The position numbers and the translations under genes were made by a program. 64,000 nt of DNA from Ruminococcus flavefaciens ND2009 (GTDB lineage: Bacteria; Bacillota; Clostridia; Oscillospirales; Ruminococcaceae), in NCBI RefSeq assembly GCF_000621785.1, contig NZ_JHXI01000017.1, forward strand, positions 1 through 64,000. The letters run 5' to 3'. The notes beneath the pieces are model-generated. The model worked only from the letters and a program-made list of their open reading frames with translations, ran no database searches and was not told the origin of the DNA. Within the stretch, counting starts at the first letter, position 1, and every line of letters begins with the position of its first letter. This document shows positions 49,527-59,261 of the stretch, in pieces.

Positions 49527-51299
49527 TCAGCTGTTTTTGGCATCTTCCATATCAGGGAACATCTTCGACTTATCCAGCACGGCAACGCTCATTTGACGGT
49601 CATCGGTGACGCGGACCGTGGTCGTGTTGCGCTTACCTTTCACAACCATGATACCGTCATCGACCAGCTGTTGTATCAGACTGTTTTTGCCAATGGGGAA
49701 GCTCTCGCCCATTTCCTTCGACAGCTTCACAACCTCTGAGAACGCCGCATTCATGATGAGGTAGTAATAACTGTCGTCCTCGAAGCCGATGAAGCCTTTG
49801 CGGTTCATATCGCAATCGTTTCCGATGAAATTGACACTGCACCTGCCGCTGTCGAGCAGACTTTTCAGCTTGTCGCAGAACTGATAGGAGTAGTTTTCAT
49901 TCTCGATAATGGAATTGTTTCTGACGGAACTTGTGACGATTATGTTTTTGAATGCGCTTTTATAATTCACCATGTCCTGCACACCTATTTCTTCTTTTGC
50001 ATTCAGGAACGCAAGCAGGAAGTCGAAACCTATCATCAAATGCGCGAGCGTATCAGGAACTCTTGTGTGGAAGTTATCGCACCTTGCAGACAGTTCCGCC
50101 GTCACTTCGGTGCGGTATTTTTTGAATGTATCTGACAGTCCCTGTACGAACTTTTCATCATTGCAGAGATATGTTTCGCGCAGCCAGTCAACGTAGCTGT
50201 GCATTATCGCCGCAAGCACACCGTCTGCCGCGAGCTGCTGATACTCAGTCATCAATGCAAGATCTATGTCGTCAGATTTCATTTCGACAATGAAGTAGCG
50301 CGCGAGACCGCTCTGAGAAATCTCGGGAACGTACTCCGCAGTGACAAGACACATACCCGTCGGCGGACGCGACGGCTGCAATTCTATTTTACTGTTCAGC
50401 CTCGCACGACCAATACGGTCGCCGTAGAAACGCGCAAGATTTTGTGCAGTGCTTTTCATTTCCGAGTCGCCGTACAAACCATTGGGGTGCAGGTCATCGA
50501 CGCAGGTCAGCACGTCCTTCAGCGAATAGATGTTGCTGAGGATGCTGTTCGCTGTATCGTGGAACGACATCGGCAGGGTGCTGGCTGTGAAGTTTCCAAA
50601 GAACGAACACATCAGCGCAGCTGTGGTGGATTTGCGCGTACCTGTTTTACCAACAAGAGCAGTTATGAATTTCGGTTCACAGCTCGCCGCTTTCAGGAAG
50701 TGCTCCAGCGGAGACAGAAACGTTACCGCCAACAGCGGAAGTATAACTCTCTGCGGCAGCAGACCGTTTTCAAGCATTGCTGTGAGATAGAACAGCTTGT
50801 CCGAACTTGCACTTCCGCTCCAGTTATATGCGTTCAGCTTGCCTTGCAGCTCCACAGTGAACTGACTATCCGCAGACGGCATCAGGAACTCATAACGCTC
50901 ACCGATCTGCCGCCAGCCTGTCTGACTGTACACAGTTCTGAACTCGACATCAGCTTTCGTACTCATTATCGCATGACGTATCTTGCCGAGCGTGTTGTTC
51001 GCAGGAGAGTACGAACCCAGCGAGCCCCACTTCTCGATGAGCCACTTCATGCTGCTCATCTCGTCTGCGGTGACAGTTACCATCGGCATTGTTGTCCCGT
51101 TGGAATGTACAGCTCCGATCTCAAATGCTTTGCGGCACTCACTTCCGTCGTCAAATGTTATCTCCGACTTTAGTACGGGAACGTAATCGCACAGCCTGAC
51201 CATTGTGACCGTCCCCTTCCGTTCGACCGTTTCGTAAAGGCAGCCGTCTTTGACACAGTACGGCTCGTTGTAAATGTTGTTGTCGTAGTTTTCGGTCAT
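49527..51299 (-). CDS. DUF927-like ATPase/helicase of element 2
   Basis: A 590-residue protein. After an N-terminal ~190-residue part comes an ATPase with Walker A VGKTGTRKST near 212-221, Walker B DVLTCVDDLHP near 259-269 and an arginine-rich sensor (GDRIGRARLNSKIE). A helical C-terminal part and a small wing follow. This is the DUF927 type found with primases in elements and phages; it probably drives replication of the excised element. Ribosome site AAAGGATGATAGG overlaps the start region. Confidence 0.72.
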   Translation of the reverse strand: MTENYDNNIYNEPYCVKDGCLYETVERKGTVTMVRLCDYVPVLKSEITFDDGSECRKAFEIGAVHSNGTTMPMVTVTADEMSSMKWLIEKWGSLGSYSPANNTLGKIRHAIMSTKADVEFRTVYSQTGWRQIGERYEFLMPSADSQFTVELQGKLNAYNWSGSASSDKLFYLTAMLENGLLPQRVILPLLAVTFLSPLEHFLKAASCEPKFITALVGKTGTRKSTTAALMCSFFGNFTASTLPMSFHDTANSILSNIYSLKDVLTCVDDLHPNGLYGDSEMKSTAQNLARFYGDRIGRARLNSKIELQPSRPPTGMCLVTAEYVPEISQSGLARYFIVEMKSDDIDLALMTEYQQLAADGVLAAIMHSYVDWLRETYLCNDEKFVQGLSDTFKKYRTEVTAELSARCDNFHTRVPDTLAHLMIGFDFLLAFLNAKEEIGVQDMVNYKSAFKNIIVTSSVRNNSIIENENYSYQFCDKLKSLLDSGRCSVNFIGNDCDMNRKGFIGFEDDSYYYLIMNAAFSEVVKLSKEMGESFPIGKNSLIQQLVDDGIMVVKGKRNTTTVRVTDDRQMSVAVLDKSKMFPDMEDAKNS

Positions 51300-51518
51300 C
51301 CTATCATCCTTTCTTTCAAACTTGCTTTATTTGCCCTCAAATTTGCCTTGAGAGCTCGTGTGGTGTAGTTATCCCTCCTTCCTCCGCAGGACGGCACAAA
51401 CCGCGCACAAACGCGCGACACGGCGTCCTGCACATATTATTTTACTAACAAACTACCAAACACGGTCAAAGCACGTGATACAGAGCTTTTCCGGCGTTAG
51501 CAATTTACTATCGCAGAA

Positions 51519-51760
51519 CTAACAACTACCGATTTTGCTATCGGCAGAAGTAAAGATATATCGGCGTTTAGACGCTCTTGGTAGCAAGTTAGCAATTGTT
51601 TTGTCTGGACCCTTGCGCAGTACCGTTCCTTTCATTCCGTCTTGCGTGACGAGAGAGAAGTAGTTCACAGCTCGATGCGCTAAGCCCCTCCAAGCCATTG
51701 CGGCGCACTTAACTGCTGTGTTATCACTCCTGCGCAGGATATTTAATTTTCAAGATACTA
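51519..51760. repeat. leader block 1 of the repeat array
   Basis: About 240 bases with no gene, matching 52257-52499 at roughly 85 percent of positions. It opens AACTAACAACTA, has GGTAGCAAGTTAGCAATT, CCTTGCGCAGTACC, CTTGCGTGACGAGAGAGAAG, TTGCGGCGCACTTAACTGCT and ends with the palindrome TCCTGCGCAGGA and TCAAGAT-CTATG directly before repeat 1. The preceding 51300-51518 shows nothing I can name. Confidence 0.7.
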
Positions 51761-52256
51761 TGCCCTCTAATTATAGAGAACTGGGAGAGGCGTTTTGATA
51801 ACCCTTTCCGGCAAATTTTTCAGAAAATTCTCCATTTCTGAAAATTGCCCTCTACTTATAAGGGAATGGGAAGGGCGTTTTGCACAGTCTTTTTGTAAAA
51901 GTTTGTACAACTGCACAAGCACCGTATTATTTGTCCCTCTACTTATAGGGAACTGGGAGAGCCCTTTTGGCAACCATTTTCATAATAATTTCATATTATT
52001 TTGTAGAGATGCATAATTGCCGGTTTATGAATGTTCCTATTTTTAACGCCTCATATAGTAGCCGTTGGGAAGGGCTGTTTTGAGCAACTTTTTTAAAAGT
52101 TCGTATGATTGCACAAGTTCGATCACTTATTTTGCTGCCGCTTTTGTGTCCTTCATATAGTAGCCGCTGAGAGAGGCTCTTTTGGGCCATGATTTTGAAA
52201 CTTTGTAGGCTTGCACAGAATCATGTTTGCCGCTTCGTGTATTTTGCCAATCATAA
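51761..52256. repeat. tandem degenerate repeats, block 1 (units 1-5)
   Basis: Five copies of a ~37-base motif, starting at 51761, 51846, 51934, 52047 and 52147. Consensus: TGCCCTCTACTTATA, four to six variable bases, TGGGAGAGGC, GTTTTG. Within most spacers a second conserved word occurs, TTTGTA-N4-TGCACAA or TTTGTAGAGATGCATAA. The GCC-CTCT part can pair with AGAGGC to form a small hairpin. Period about 85-113 bases. Frames across it on the minus strand are short and broken. Confidence 0.75.
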
Positions 52257-52499
52257 AACTAACAACTATCAACTTTGCTATCAGTGAAAATCAAGATATA
52301 TCGTCGCCTAAGCCCATTTGGTAGCAAGTTAGCAATTATTTTACAGGAGCCCTTGCGCAGTACCATTCCTTTCATTCCGCCTTGCGTGACGAGAGAGAAG
52401 TATTTCACAGCTCGATGCGCTAAGACTCTCCATGCTATTGCGGCGCACTTAACTGCTGTGTATCACTCCTGCGCAGGATATTCAGTTGTCAAGATTCTA
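52257..52499. repeat. leader block 2 of the repeat array
   Basis: Duplicate of 51519-51760, shifted by 738-739 bases with almost no length change. Differences are single bases spread evenly. It again ends in TCCTGCGCAGGATATT and CAAGATTCTATG just before a repeat unit. Confidence 0.7.
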
Positions 52500-53032
52500 T
52501 GCCCCTCTACTTATAAAGAACTGGGAGAGGCATTTTGTAGCCCAGTTTTCAAAAACTTTGTGACTATGCACAAGCCGAGGCATATGGCAGCTGTTTATTT
52601 TGCCCTCTACTCATAAAGAACTGGAAGGACCCGATATGCTACCCTTTTCATATTATTTTGTAGAGATGCATAATTGACTGCTCATCAATGTTCTCATTTT
52701 TATCGCCTCCATATATAAGGGAATGGGAGAAGGTGTTTTTGAAGTCTGACTAAAAAAGTTTGGATAGCTGCACAAAACATGACAAATATGTGCCGATTAT
52801 TTTGCCCCCTACTTATAGGGGAATGGGAGAGGCATTTCGATAACCTATTTCACACAACTTTCACTTTAATTTGTAGAGCTGCATAAAAACCGGTTGAATA
52901 TAACTCGCGTTTTTATCGTCACCTTATTGTCGCCGATGAGGAGGACGCCTTTCAATGCCCTCTACTTATAAAGAACTGGGAAAGCCGTTTTGCACAGCTA
53001 TTTTTCAAATCTTTGGATAAACGCACAAAAAA
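52500..53032. repeat. tandem degenerate repeats, block 2 (units 6-10)
   Basis: Five more copies starting at 52500, 52601, 52703, 52803 and 52956 (period 100-153). Units 7 and 9 carry the TTTGTAGAG-TGCATAA word, while 6, 8 and 10 carry the TGCACAA/CGCACAA form, so two unit types alternate. Unit 7's spacer resembles unit 3's, and unit 8 resembles unit 4. Confidence 0.75.
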
Positions 53033-53063
53033 AGCACCTGCAATTGTGTATGTTGCAGGTGCT
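53033..53063. terminator. perfect hairpin closing the array
   Basis: Eleven-base stem AGCACCTGCAA/TTGCAGGTGCT with a nine-base loop, preceded by AAAAAA and followed by GCGCTAATAATTATTCTTTTT. The A-run makes it a better terminator for the minus strand than the plus strand. Confidence 0.55.
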
Positions 53064-53093
53064 GCGCTAATAATTATTCTTTTTCGGCAGTGG

Positions 53094-53208
53094 CAGTTGT
53101 TGCAAAAAGCACAACAACTGTCATTTATCTTCTCCCACTCAAAGGAAGTGACAAGTTTTGAAAATATTACCTAAAAGCATTGTAAATCCGATACAATTGT
53201 GTTATAAT
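53094..53208 (+). promoter_or_regulatory. promoter and palindrome before the DUF3427 helicase gene
   Basis: TTGTAA (53180-53185), 17 bases, TATAAT (53203-53208). About 60 bases upstream lies the palindrome CAGTTGTTGC-aaaaa-GCACAACAACTG (about 53095-53122), which may be an operator. A similar TTGCAAAAAACGCAA palindrome occurs near 63213. Confidence 0.65.
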
Positions 53209-53270
53209 ATTACAAATAACAACTGTTAAATCCAACCATAATTTATGCAACTATCCGGAGGTGTCCCCCT

Positions 53271-56200
53271 ATGCTCAGACCAGGACTATACGAACAAGTC
53301 ATCAACAAAGACCTGTCAGGCGAGCTTGACGAGAGCCGTCAGCTTATCGACAAGCGAAATATCGACAAGGCCGAAGCTCCGCAGGTGCTGGCAGGGTATC
53401 TCTCCGAGGTCATCGAGAAGGGTCTTTCACGGCTTGCAGGTGATGATATCGAAGGTCAGCTGGGACTTGCCAACAGGATAGTATCGGCAGTTACCGAGCT
53501 TACGGGTGACGAGGAGTTCGATGGTCTGAGTGTTGACCAGCGTGCGGAACAGCTTCTCGCAGTTGCGAATATGCAGAACAATGCGGACACCATGAAGCGC
53601 CGCATTACCATGACACGCCCCGAAACTTCCCTCGCATCAAGCTCTCTGTTCACAGGCGCAGGTCACGAACCGCAGATGATGACCGAGCTGAAAAAGGAGA
53701 TAGTCTCCGCCGACAGGATAGATATGCTTGTGTCCTTCATCAAGTGGAGCGGACTGGTGCTTATCATTGACGAATTGCAGGAGTTCACAGCTCGTGGCGG
53801 TCAGCTCCGAGTTATCACCACTTCCTACATGGGTGCTACCGATGTCAAGGCAGTCGAAGAGTTGAGCAAACTGCCTCACACAGAAATCAAGGTCTCCTAC
53901 GATACCGAACGCACAAGGCTTCATGCGAAGTCTTACGTTTTCTACCGTGACACGGGATTCACTACGGCTTATGTGGGCTCGTCGAATATGTCTAACGCCG
54001 CCATGACAAGCGGCCTTGAATGGAACCTGAAAATAACAGCCCACGACCAGCCCCACACTATCCGCAAGATAAATGCGACCTTTGAAAACTACTGGAACAG
54101 CACCGATTTTTCGCTGTATTCTCCCGATGACCGTGTGCATCTGATGCAGGCTCTCAAAGCCGAGAAATATCACGGTGACAGCACTGACTACAGCTTTGAT
54201 ATCCGTCCATTTTCCTATCAGCAGGAGATTCTTGACAAGCTGACTGCCGAGCGTGAGATACGTCATCACTGGAAGAACCTTGTTGTCGCCGCAACGGGTA
54301 CGGGCAAAACTGTCATTTCCGCCTTCGACTATAAGCGTTTCCGTCAGCAGAACGGACGTGCAAGACTTCTCTTTGTGGCACACAGAAAAGAGATTCTCAG
54401 GCAGAGTATAAAATGCTTCCGTGGAGTGCTTCACGATGCGAATTTCGGCAATCTCTGCGTTGGCGGCATCGTGCCTGAGAGCCTTGAAAACCTGTTCATT
54501 TCCATTGAGTCTTTCAACTCTCAGGCGCTTGACAGGATAACCTCCCCCGACTACTATGACTTCATCATCGTTGACGAGTTCCACCACGCCGCTGCGCCTA
54601 CATATCAGCGCTTGCTTGAATACTACAAGCCGAAGATACTTCTCGGTCTGACGGCTACTCCCGAGCGTATGGACGGCAAGAGCATACTGCCGTATTTCGA
54701 TGACCGTATCGCTGCGGAGATACGTCTGCCCGAAGCCATAGACAGGAAGCTTCTGTGTCCCTTCCACTACTTCGGAGTGTCCGACAACGTTGATCTGAAT
54801 GACGTTAAATGGTCAAGAGGCGGATATGATAAAACTGCCCTGTCGAAGCTGTATACCGGCTACGACCTGCGTGTGATGCTTATCCTGAAAGAGCTTAACA
54901 AATACGTTGCGGACATGGACAAGGTCAAAGGACTGGGCTTCTGCGTATCGAAGGAGCACGCAGAGTATATGGCTCAGCGTTTCAATCAGAACAATATCCC
55001 GTCCATTGCGCTGACCGCTGACAGCAAAAAGGACGAACGTGATTCGGCACAGCATAAGCTGGCAGAGGGCGAGATAAAGTTCATCTTCACCGTTGACCTG
55101 TACAACGAGGGCGTGGATATTCCCGAGGTCAACACGGTAATGTTCCTGCGTCCTACCGAAAGCCTGACTGTGTTCCTGCAACAGTTTGGACGTGGTCTGC
55201 GTCTCAGCGACGGCAAGGACTGCCTGACGGTTCTGGATTTCATCGGTCAGGCACATATGAAGTATAATTTCGAGAGCAAGTTTGCGGCACTTCTCGGCAA
55301 CACTCAGCGCAGTGTCAGGGACGAGATAGAGAACGGCTTTCCCCTGCTGCCGAAGGGCTGTTATATCAAGCTGGAAAAGCAGGCGCAGAAGTACATTCTC
55401 GACAACATCAGGCAGGCTGTTGGCGACAAGAGCGCTATTGTCAAGCGTCTTGCGAACTTCACAGAAGACAGCGGAAAGGCTCTTACTCTTACCAATTTCC
55501 TTGATTACTACAACCTTGATATCAGTGCGATTTACGGCACGAAAAACAGCTTTGCAAGGCTATGTGTGCAGGCTGAGGTAAGAGAGAATTTCACTGAAGA
55601 AATAGAGGAAGTTGTCACTAAGGCACTTCCCCGACTTTCATACATTGATTCACATCGCCTTATTGAACTTGTGATAGATTATCTGCCGAAGATAGGCAAT
55701 TACAGCATCAATGATTTTGACGGCGTTCAGCAGAGAATGTGGCAGATGTTACAGTTCACCATTTGGCAGAAGTCCTATGAGGACTGCGGTTTCAGCGATC
55801 TGCTTGAGGGCTTCCGCAAGATAGCAAGGTCGACTGTGATGCTCAGTGAGATACTTGAGCTGATGTACTACAAGTACGACAAGATAGACTTCATCGACGA
55901 GCCTGTGCAGGTGGACTATGACTGTCCGCTGGATGTGCATTGCAGTTATACGAGAGATCAGATACTTGTGGCGCTGGACTTCATGAAGCCTGATACCGTC
56001 CGTGAAGGCGTGAAGTATCTGGAAAATAAAAAGACCGACCTACTGTTCGTAACGCTCAACAAGTCGGACAAGGACTATTCGCCCACCACCATGTACAATG
56101 ATTATTCCATCAACAGCGAGCTGTTCCACTGGCAGAGCCAGAGCACAACAACTCCAGAAAGCAAGACAGGTCAGCGCTACATACATCATCGTGATATGGG

Positions 56201-56387
56201 TACAAGCGTGATGATATTCGTCCGTGAATACAAGAGCAACAAACTGGGTGCTGCGCCGTATACTTTCCTCGGACTTGCGGACTATGTGAAGTCGGAGGGA
56301 TCGAAGCCAATGAATGTTGTGTGGAAGCTCCGCAAGCCTATCCCTGCGAAGTATCTTAAAAAGACTAATCAGCTGACGGTGGGATGA
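53271..56387 (+). CDS. PLD-nuclease, DEAH helicase, DUF3427 protein
   Basis: A 1038-residue protein. A helical start is followed by a phospholipase-D-like nuclease domain about 125-285 (RLHAKSYVF near 215, GSSNMSNAAM near 237). Next is an SF2 helicase with Walker A AATGTGKTV near 339 and DEFHHA near 436, then C-terminal helicase motifs (FIFTVDLYNEGVDIP, QFGRGLR). The last ~300 residues are of DUF3427 type. Such proteins occur in bacterial defence islands; the nuclease-helicase fusion suggests action on foreign DNA. A Nudix gene follows one base after its stop. Confidence 0.88.
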   Translation: MLRPGLYEQVINKDLSGELDESRQLIDKRNIDKAEAPQVLAGYLSEVIEKGLSRLAGDDIEGQLGLANRIVSAVTELTGDEEFDGLSVDQRAEQLLAVANMQNNADTMKRRITMTRPETSLASSSLFTGAGHEPQMMTELKKEIVSADRIDMLVSFIKWSGLVLIIDELQEFTARGGQLRVITTSYMGATDVKAVEELSKLPHTEIKVSYDTERTRLHAKSYVFYRDTGFTTAYVGSSNMSNAAMTSGLEWNLKITAHDQPHTIRKINATFENYWNSTDFSLYSPDDRVHLMQALKAEKYHGDSTDYSFDIRPFSYQQEILDKLTAEREIRHHWKNLVVAATGTGKTVISAFDYKRFRQQNGRARLLFVAHRKEILRQSIKCFRGVLHDANFGNLCVGGIVPESLENLFISIESFNSQALDRITSPDYYDFIIVDEFHHAAAPTYQRLLEYYKPKILLGLTATPERMDGKSILPYFDDRIAAEIRLPEAIDRKLLCPFHYFGVSDNVDLNDVKWSRGGYDKTALSKLYTGYDLRVMLILKELNKYVADMDKVKGLGFCVSKEHAEYMAQRFNQNNIPSIALTADSKKDERDSAQHKLAEGEIKFIFTVDLYNEGVDIPEVNTVMFLRPTESLTVFLQQFGRGLRLSDGKDCLTVLDFIGQAHMKYNFESKFAALLGNTQRSVRDEIENGFPLLPKGCYIKLEKQAQKYILDNIRQAVGDKSAIVKRLANFTEDSGKALTLTNFLDYYNLDISAIYGTKNSFARLCVQAEVRENFTEEIEEVVTKALPRLSYIDSHRLIELVIDYLPKIGNYSINDFDGVQQRMWQMLQFTIWQKSYEDCGFSDLLEGFRKIARSTVMLSEILELMYYKYDKIDFIDEPVQVDYDCPLDVHCSYTRDQILVALDFMKPDTVREGVKYLENKKTDLLFVTLNKSDKDYSPTTMYNDYSINSELFHWQSQSTTTPESKTGQRYIHHRDMGTSVMIFVREYKSNKLGAAPYTFLGLADYVKSEGSKPMNVVWKLRKPIPAKYLKKTNQLTVG

Positions 56388-56388
56388 T

Positions 56389-56790
56389 ATGAAAACGATA
56401 AGAGTTGTGGCGGCTGTGATATGCGACTCACTTCAAGCAAAGACACGCATTTTTGCAACCGCAAGAGGATACGGTGAGTTCAAAGGACTGTGGGAATTTC
56501 CCGGCGGTAAAATCGAACCCGGTGAAACTCCACAGCAAGCCTTGATAAGAGAGATACGTGAAGAGCTTGCTACTGAAATAAAAGTGGGCAACCTTATTGA
56601 CACGGTAGAATATGATTATCCCGCCTTTCATCTGTCGATGGACTGCTTCTGGTGTGAGGTGGTCAGCGGTGATTTGGTTCTGCTTGAAGCTCAGGAGGCA
56701 CGGTGGCTTACCAAAGATGAGCTTGATAGTGTGGAATGGCTGCCGGCGGATTTGGAGCTGGTGGAGAGTATACGAATAGTAATGATATAA
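56389..56790 (+). CDS. Nudix hydrolase, MutT/8-oxo-dGTP type
   Basis: A 133-residue Nudix domain. The Nudix box is GGKIEPGETPQQALIREI with REEL at about 37-58. The N-terminus VVAAVICD and GLWEFPGGK are MutT-like. It hydrolyses oxidised or modified nucleoside triphosphates. It starts one base after the DUF3427 helicase, and this pairing suggests a joint role such as removing a nucleotide signal; that is inference. Confidence 0.88.
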   Translation: MKTIRVVAAVICDSLQAKTRIFATARGYGEFKGLWEFPGGKIEPGETPQQALIREIREELATEIKVGNLIDTVEYDYPAFHLSMDCFWCEVVSGDLVLLEAQEARWLTKDELDSVEWLPADLELVESIRIVMI

Positions 56791-56816
56791 GAAGAAAATA
56801 ATAATGGAGTGATTAT

Positions 56817-59207
56817 ATGTTTGAGAAGATAAAAAGCGTAAAAATATCTGGAATGTGTTTTGGCGATACCCATCCACCGCTAGAGTTATTTCCTAACGAA
56901 AGTCAAAGAGTCTCGATTATTTATGGTAAAAACGGAAGTGGAAAAAGCACTTTTGCAAAAGCATTTAAAAATTATTCTGAGTATAGTGAAACCACAGAAT
57001 TATGCTTGGATATGTTAGATTATAGAAATTCCGTAATGTTAAGCAAAACGAACAGTGATTCATATTTTGGTTCAAGAGAAAGAATTTATGTTTTTAATGA
57101 AGAATACGTGATGAAAAAAGTTGGGTTTAAAGATAATGGGTTAGAAACAATAGTCTTATTCGATAAACAGAATCAATTAGAAGAAGAAATAGACATAACT
57201 AACGAAAAACTCAATGAAATTAAAGAAAGAAGAAATCAAATTAACACTTCAATTGAATTAAATAACAAGGAATTAATGAAAACAAAAAAAGAAATTGAAA
57301 AAGCATTGAAAAGTGATTGGGCAGCAAAAGATGCTAACATCAAACATAACAAAGCAAACTCATCTGTTAATGAGGCAATAATAAATGAAATATACTCTAT
57401 AAATAGCAATCAAACAATAAGTGAACTTCAAAAGCAATTTGATGTATTATTTAATAAATATCAACTCTTATCTGATCAAAAAGTCTCCTATCCTACAATT
57501 AAAAATATTTCTAATTATAGTAGAGAAAAAGAACAATTGTTAATAAGTGCATTAAGTAAGAAACTACAAAAAATTAGTGTTGATGACAAGGATCAATTCA
57601 TTTTGGAAAAATTGCAAGAAAATTTAAATCATACCAATGATTTAAGGAATGTATTAAAGGAATCTAATGCACTTTGTCCTTTCTGTTATCAAGCAATTGA
57701 TGGAGAATACAAAGAAACATTGTTGAAAATTATAAAAATAGTATTAAATAGTGATGTAAAAGAGCATACCTTTGAACTTGATAAAATGAAGATTTCACCA
57801 TATTTATTTGATGTTACTCCTTACGAATCATTGGATGAAATTCAGTGTTCTAGAATCAAAAAACAAATAGATGTTATTAATTCGATTATATCAAAATATA
57901 ACGAAGCTATTGAAGAAAAAAAGGAATCAATATATACCCCATTAATTATTGATTCCTTAAATCTTAGTAATGAAATAATCGTATTGCACGAAATGATACA
58001 ACATCTATCAAATCTTAGAGAAGAATACTACAAATCTTTTGAAGATATAGATCAGATTAAAGAAGATTTGATTTTGCTGAATAAAAAAATAGCACATAAA
58101 AATTATGAAGCAAAGCTTGAAACATACTTTAAATATAAGAAACAAAGTAATGATGATAATTTAGCTCTAAAAGAATGTGATGCCCAAATTGTCATACAAG
58201 AAGAATATCTTGAAAAAATAGAAGCGGACAAGAAAAATGTCAAAGTCCCTGTAAAGTATATGAATTATGCGTTAGAATATATCTTTTTCGCAAAAGACCG
58301 TATGACGATTGATTTTAAGGATGGAAGTTATATAATTAAATCAAAAAAGGCGAACGTTAAACCTGTATGTGTTTCTTGTGGTGAACGAAACATAATTGCC
58401 TTGTGTTACTTCTTTTCTGAAATGATGGAAGGATTAAAAGAAAGTGAATTATATACTCGTGAATCTTTAATTATTTTAGATGATCCAGTATCAAGCTTTG
58501 ATTATGATAATAGAATTGGTATCATTTCATATTTAAAGCAACAAACTTCAAAAATTCTGACTCATAATCCCAATAGTAGAATTGTTTTTCTTTCTCATGA
58601 TTTATATACAGTGGATTCTATATATAAATTTGTTGGGGAAATCCGAGATAAATTTGCAATATCTGAATCTGGAATTCCTAAAATAGGAAAGTATTGCTAT
58701 TTATGCAGCTTTAGTAATCTCAATCTGATTCCTGAAGATACAGAAAATAGAATGCACGTTTACTCAAAATTATTAAAATCTGTATATGATTTTGCATTAG
58801 GTAAAGAAACAGATAAATATGAGTTTTCTATTGGTAACTTAATGAGAAGATTGCTTGAAGCTTTTGGAACTTTTGAATATCAAAAAGGAATAATAGACCT
58901 TTCTTTTGATCCCAATTTACAAGAACGAATACCTGAGGAAAAGCGACAATTCTTTGAAAATTTAATGTATAGGTTAATTTTACATGAAGAAAGTCACTCA
59001 GAAGATCATATAAGTTCTTCAGATGTGGATTTTTATATAAAGAATACTTTAGAAGAAAAAATCCAAACAGCAAAATATATTTTATGCTTAATATACGCAT
59101 TGAATCCATTACATTTAAAAATGAGATTTAAACTGAACGAAATGAAAGACTGTCAAGATGCAATTATAAATATAAAAAAATGGTATGATGAAATCGCAAT
59201 CAAATAA
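56817..59207 (+). CDS. AAA_13/RloC-like ATPase with a zinc-hook motif
   Basis: A 796-residue SMC-like ATPase, strongly AT-rich. Walker A IYGKNGSGKST at 36-45, a coiled-coil arm about 115-285, CPFC at 287-290 as a Rad50-type hook, a returning arm about 340-475, signature-like SCGERNIIAL at 520-529, Walker B LIILDDPVSSFD at 551-562 and H-loop LSHD at 592-595. The last ~200 residues are not recognised; an RloC-type anticodon nuclease triad could not be identified. A DNA-sensing role in phage defence is likely. The helicase gene follows after 54 bases. Confidence 0.8.
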   Translation: MFEKIKSVKISGMCFGDTHPPLELFPNESQRVSIIYGKNGSGKSTFAKAFKNYSEYSETTELCLDMLDYRNSVMLSKTNSDSYFGSRERIYVFNEEYVMKKVGFKDNGLETIVLFDKQNQLEEEIDITNEKLNEIKERRNQINTSIELNNKELMKTKKEIEKALKSDWAAKDANIKHNKANSSVNEAIINEIYSINSNQTISELQKQFDVLFNKYQLLSDQKVSYPTIKNISNYSREKEQLLISALSKKLQKISVDDKDQFILEKLQENLNHTNDLRNVLKESNALCPFCYQAIDGEYKETLLKIIKIVLNSDVKEHTFELDKMKISPYLFDVTPYESLDEIQCSRIKKQIDVINSIISKYNEAIEEKKESIYTPLIIDSLNLSNEIIVLHEMIQHLSNLREEYYKSFEDIDQIKEDLILLNKKIAHKNYEAKLETYFKYKKQSNDDNLALKECDAQIVIQEEYLEKIEADKKNVKVPVKYMNYALEYIFFAKDRMTIDFKDGSYIIKSKKANVKPVCVSCGERNIIALCYFFSEMMEGLKESELYTRESLIILDDPVSSFDYDNRIGIISYLKQQTSKILTHNPNSRIVFLSHDLYTVDSIYKFVGEIRDKFAISESGIPKIGKYCYLCSFSNLNLIPEDTENRMHVYSKLLKSVYDFALGKETDKYEFSIGNLMRRLLEAFGTFEYQKGIIDLSFDPNLQERIPEEKRQFFENLMYRLILHEESHSEDHISSSDVDFYIKNTLEEKIQTAKYILCLIYALNPLHLKMRFKLNEMKDCQDAIINIKKWYDEIAIK

Positions 59208-59261
59208 TAAGCAATTACTATTTGAAGATTGAAAATAGCATACAATACTAGGAGAAATATC

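Larger units (their letters stand above)
46698..51299. mobile_element. element 2, tandem to element 1, right end unknown
   Basis: Begins at the second att copy and repeats the order of element 1: integrase, excisionase, 92-residue protein. Then come an RHH protein and a DUF927-like ATPase in place of the relaxase module. No third copy of the 25-base att was found up to 64000, so the end given here is only the last clearly element-type gene; the array and the defence genes beyond could belong to it. Confidence 0.65.

Noticed and set aside
51761..53030. CRISPR array
   Set aside because: Repeats are degenerate, period varies from 85 to 153 bases, spacers share conserved words and no cas gene is near.
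51761..53030. Type III toxin-antitoxin RNA repeats (ToxI-like)
   Set aside because: Those repeats are contiguous and near identical and precede a ~170-residue toxin gene; neither holds here.
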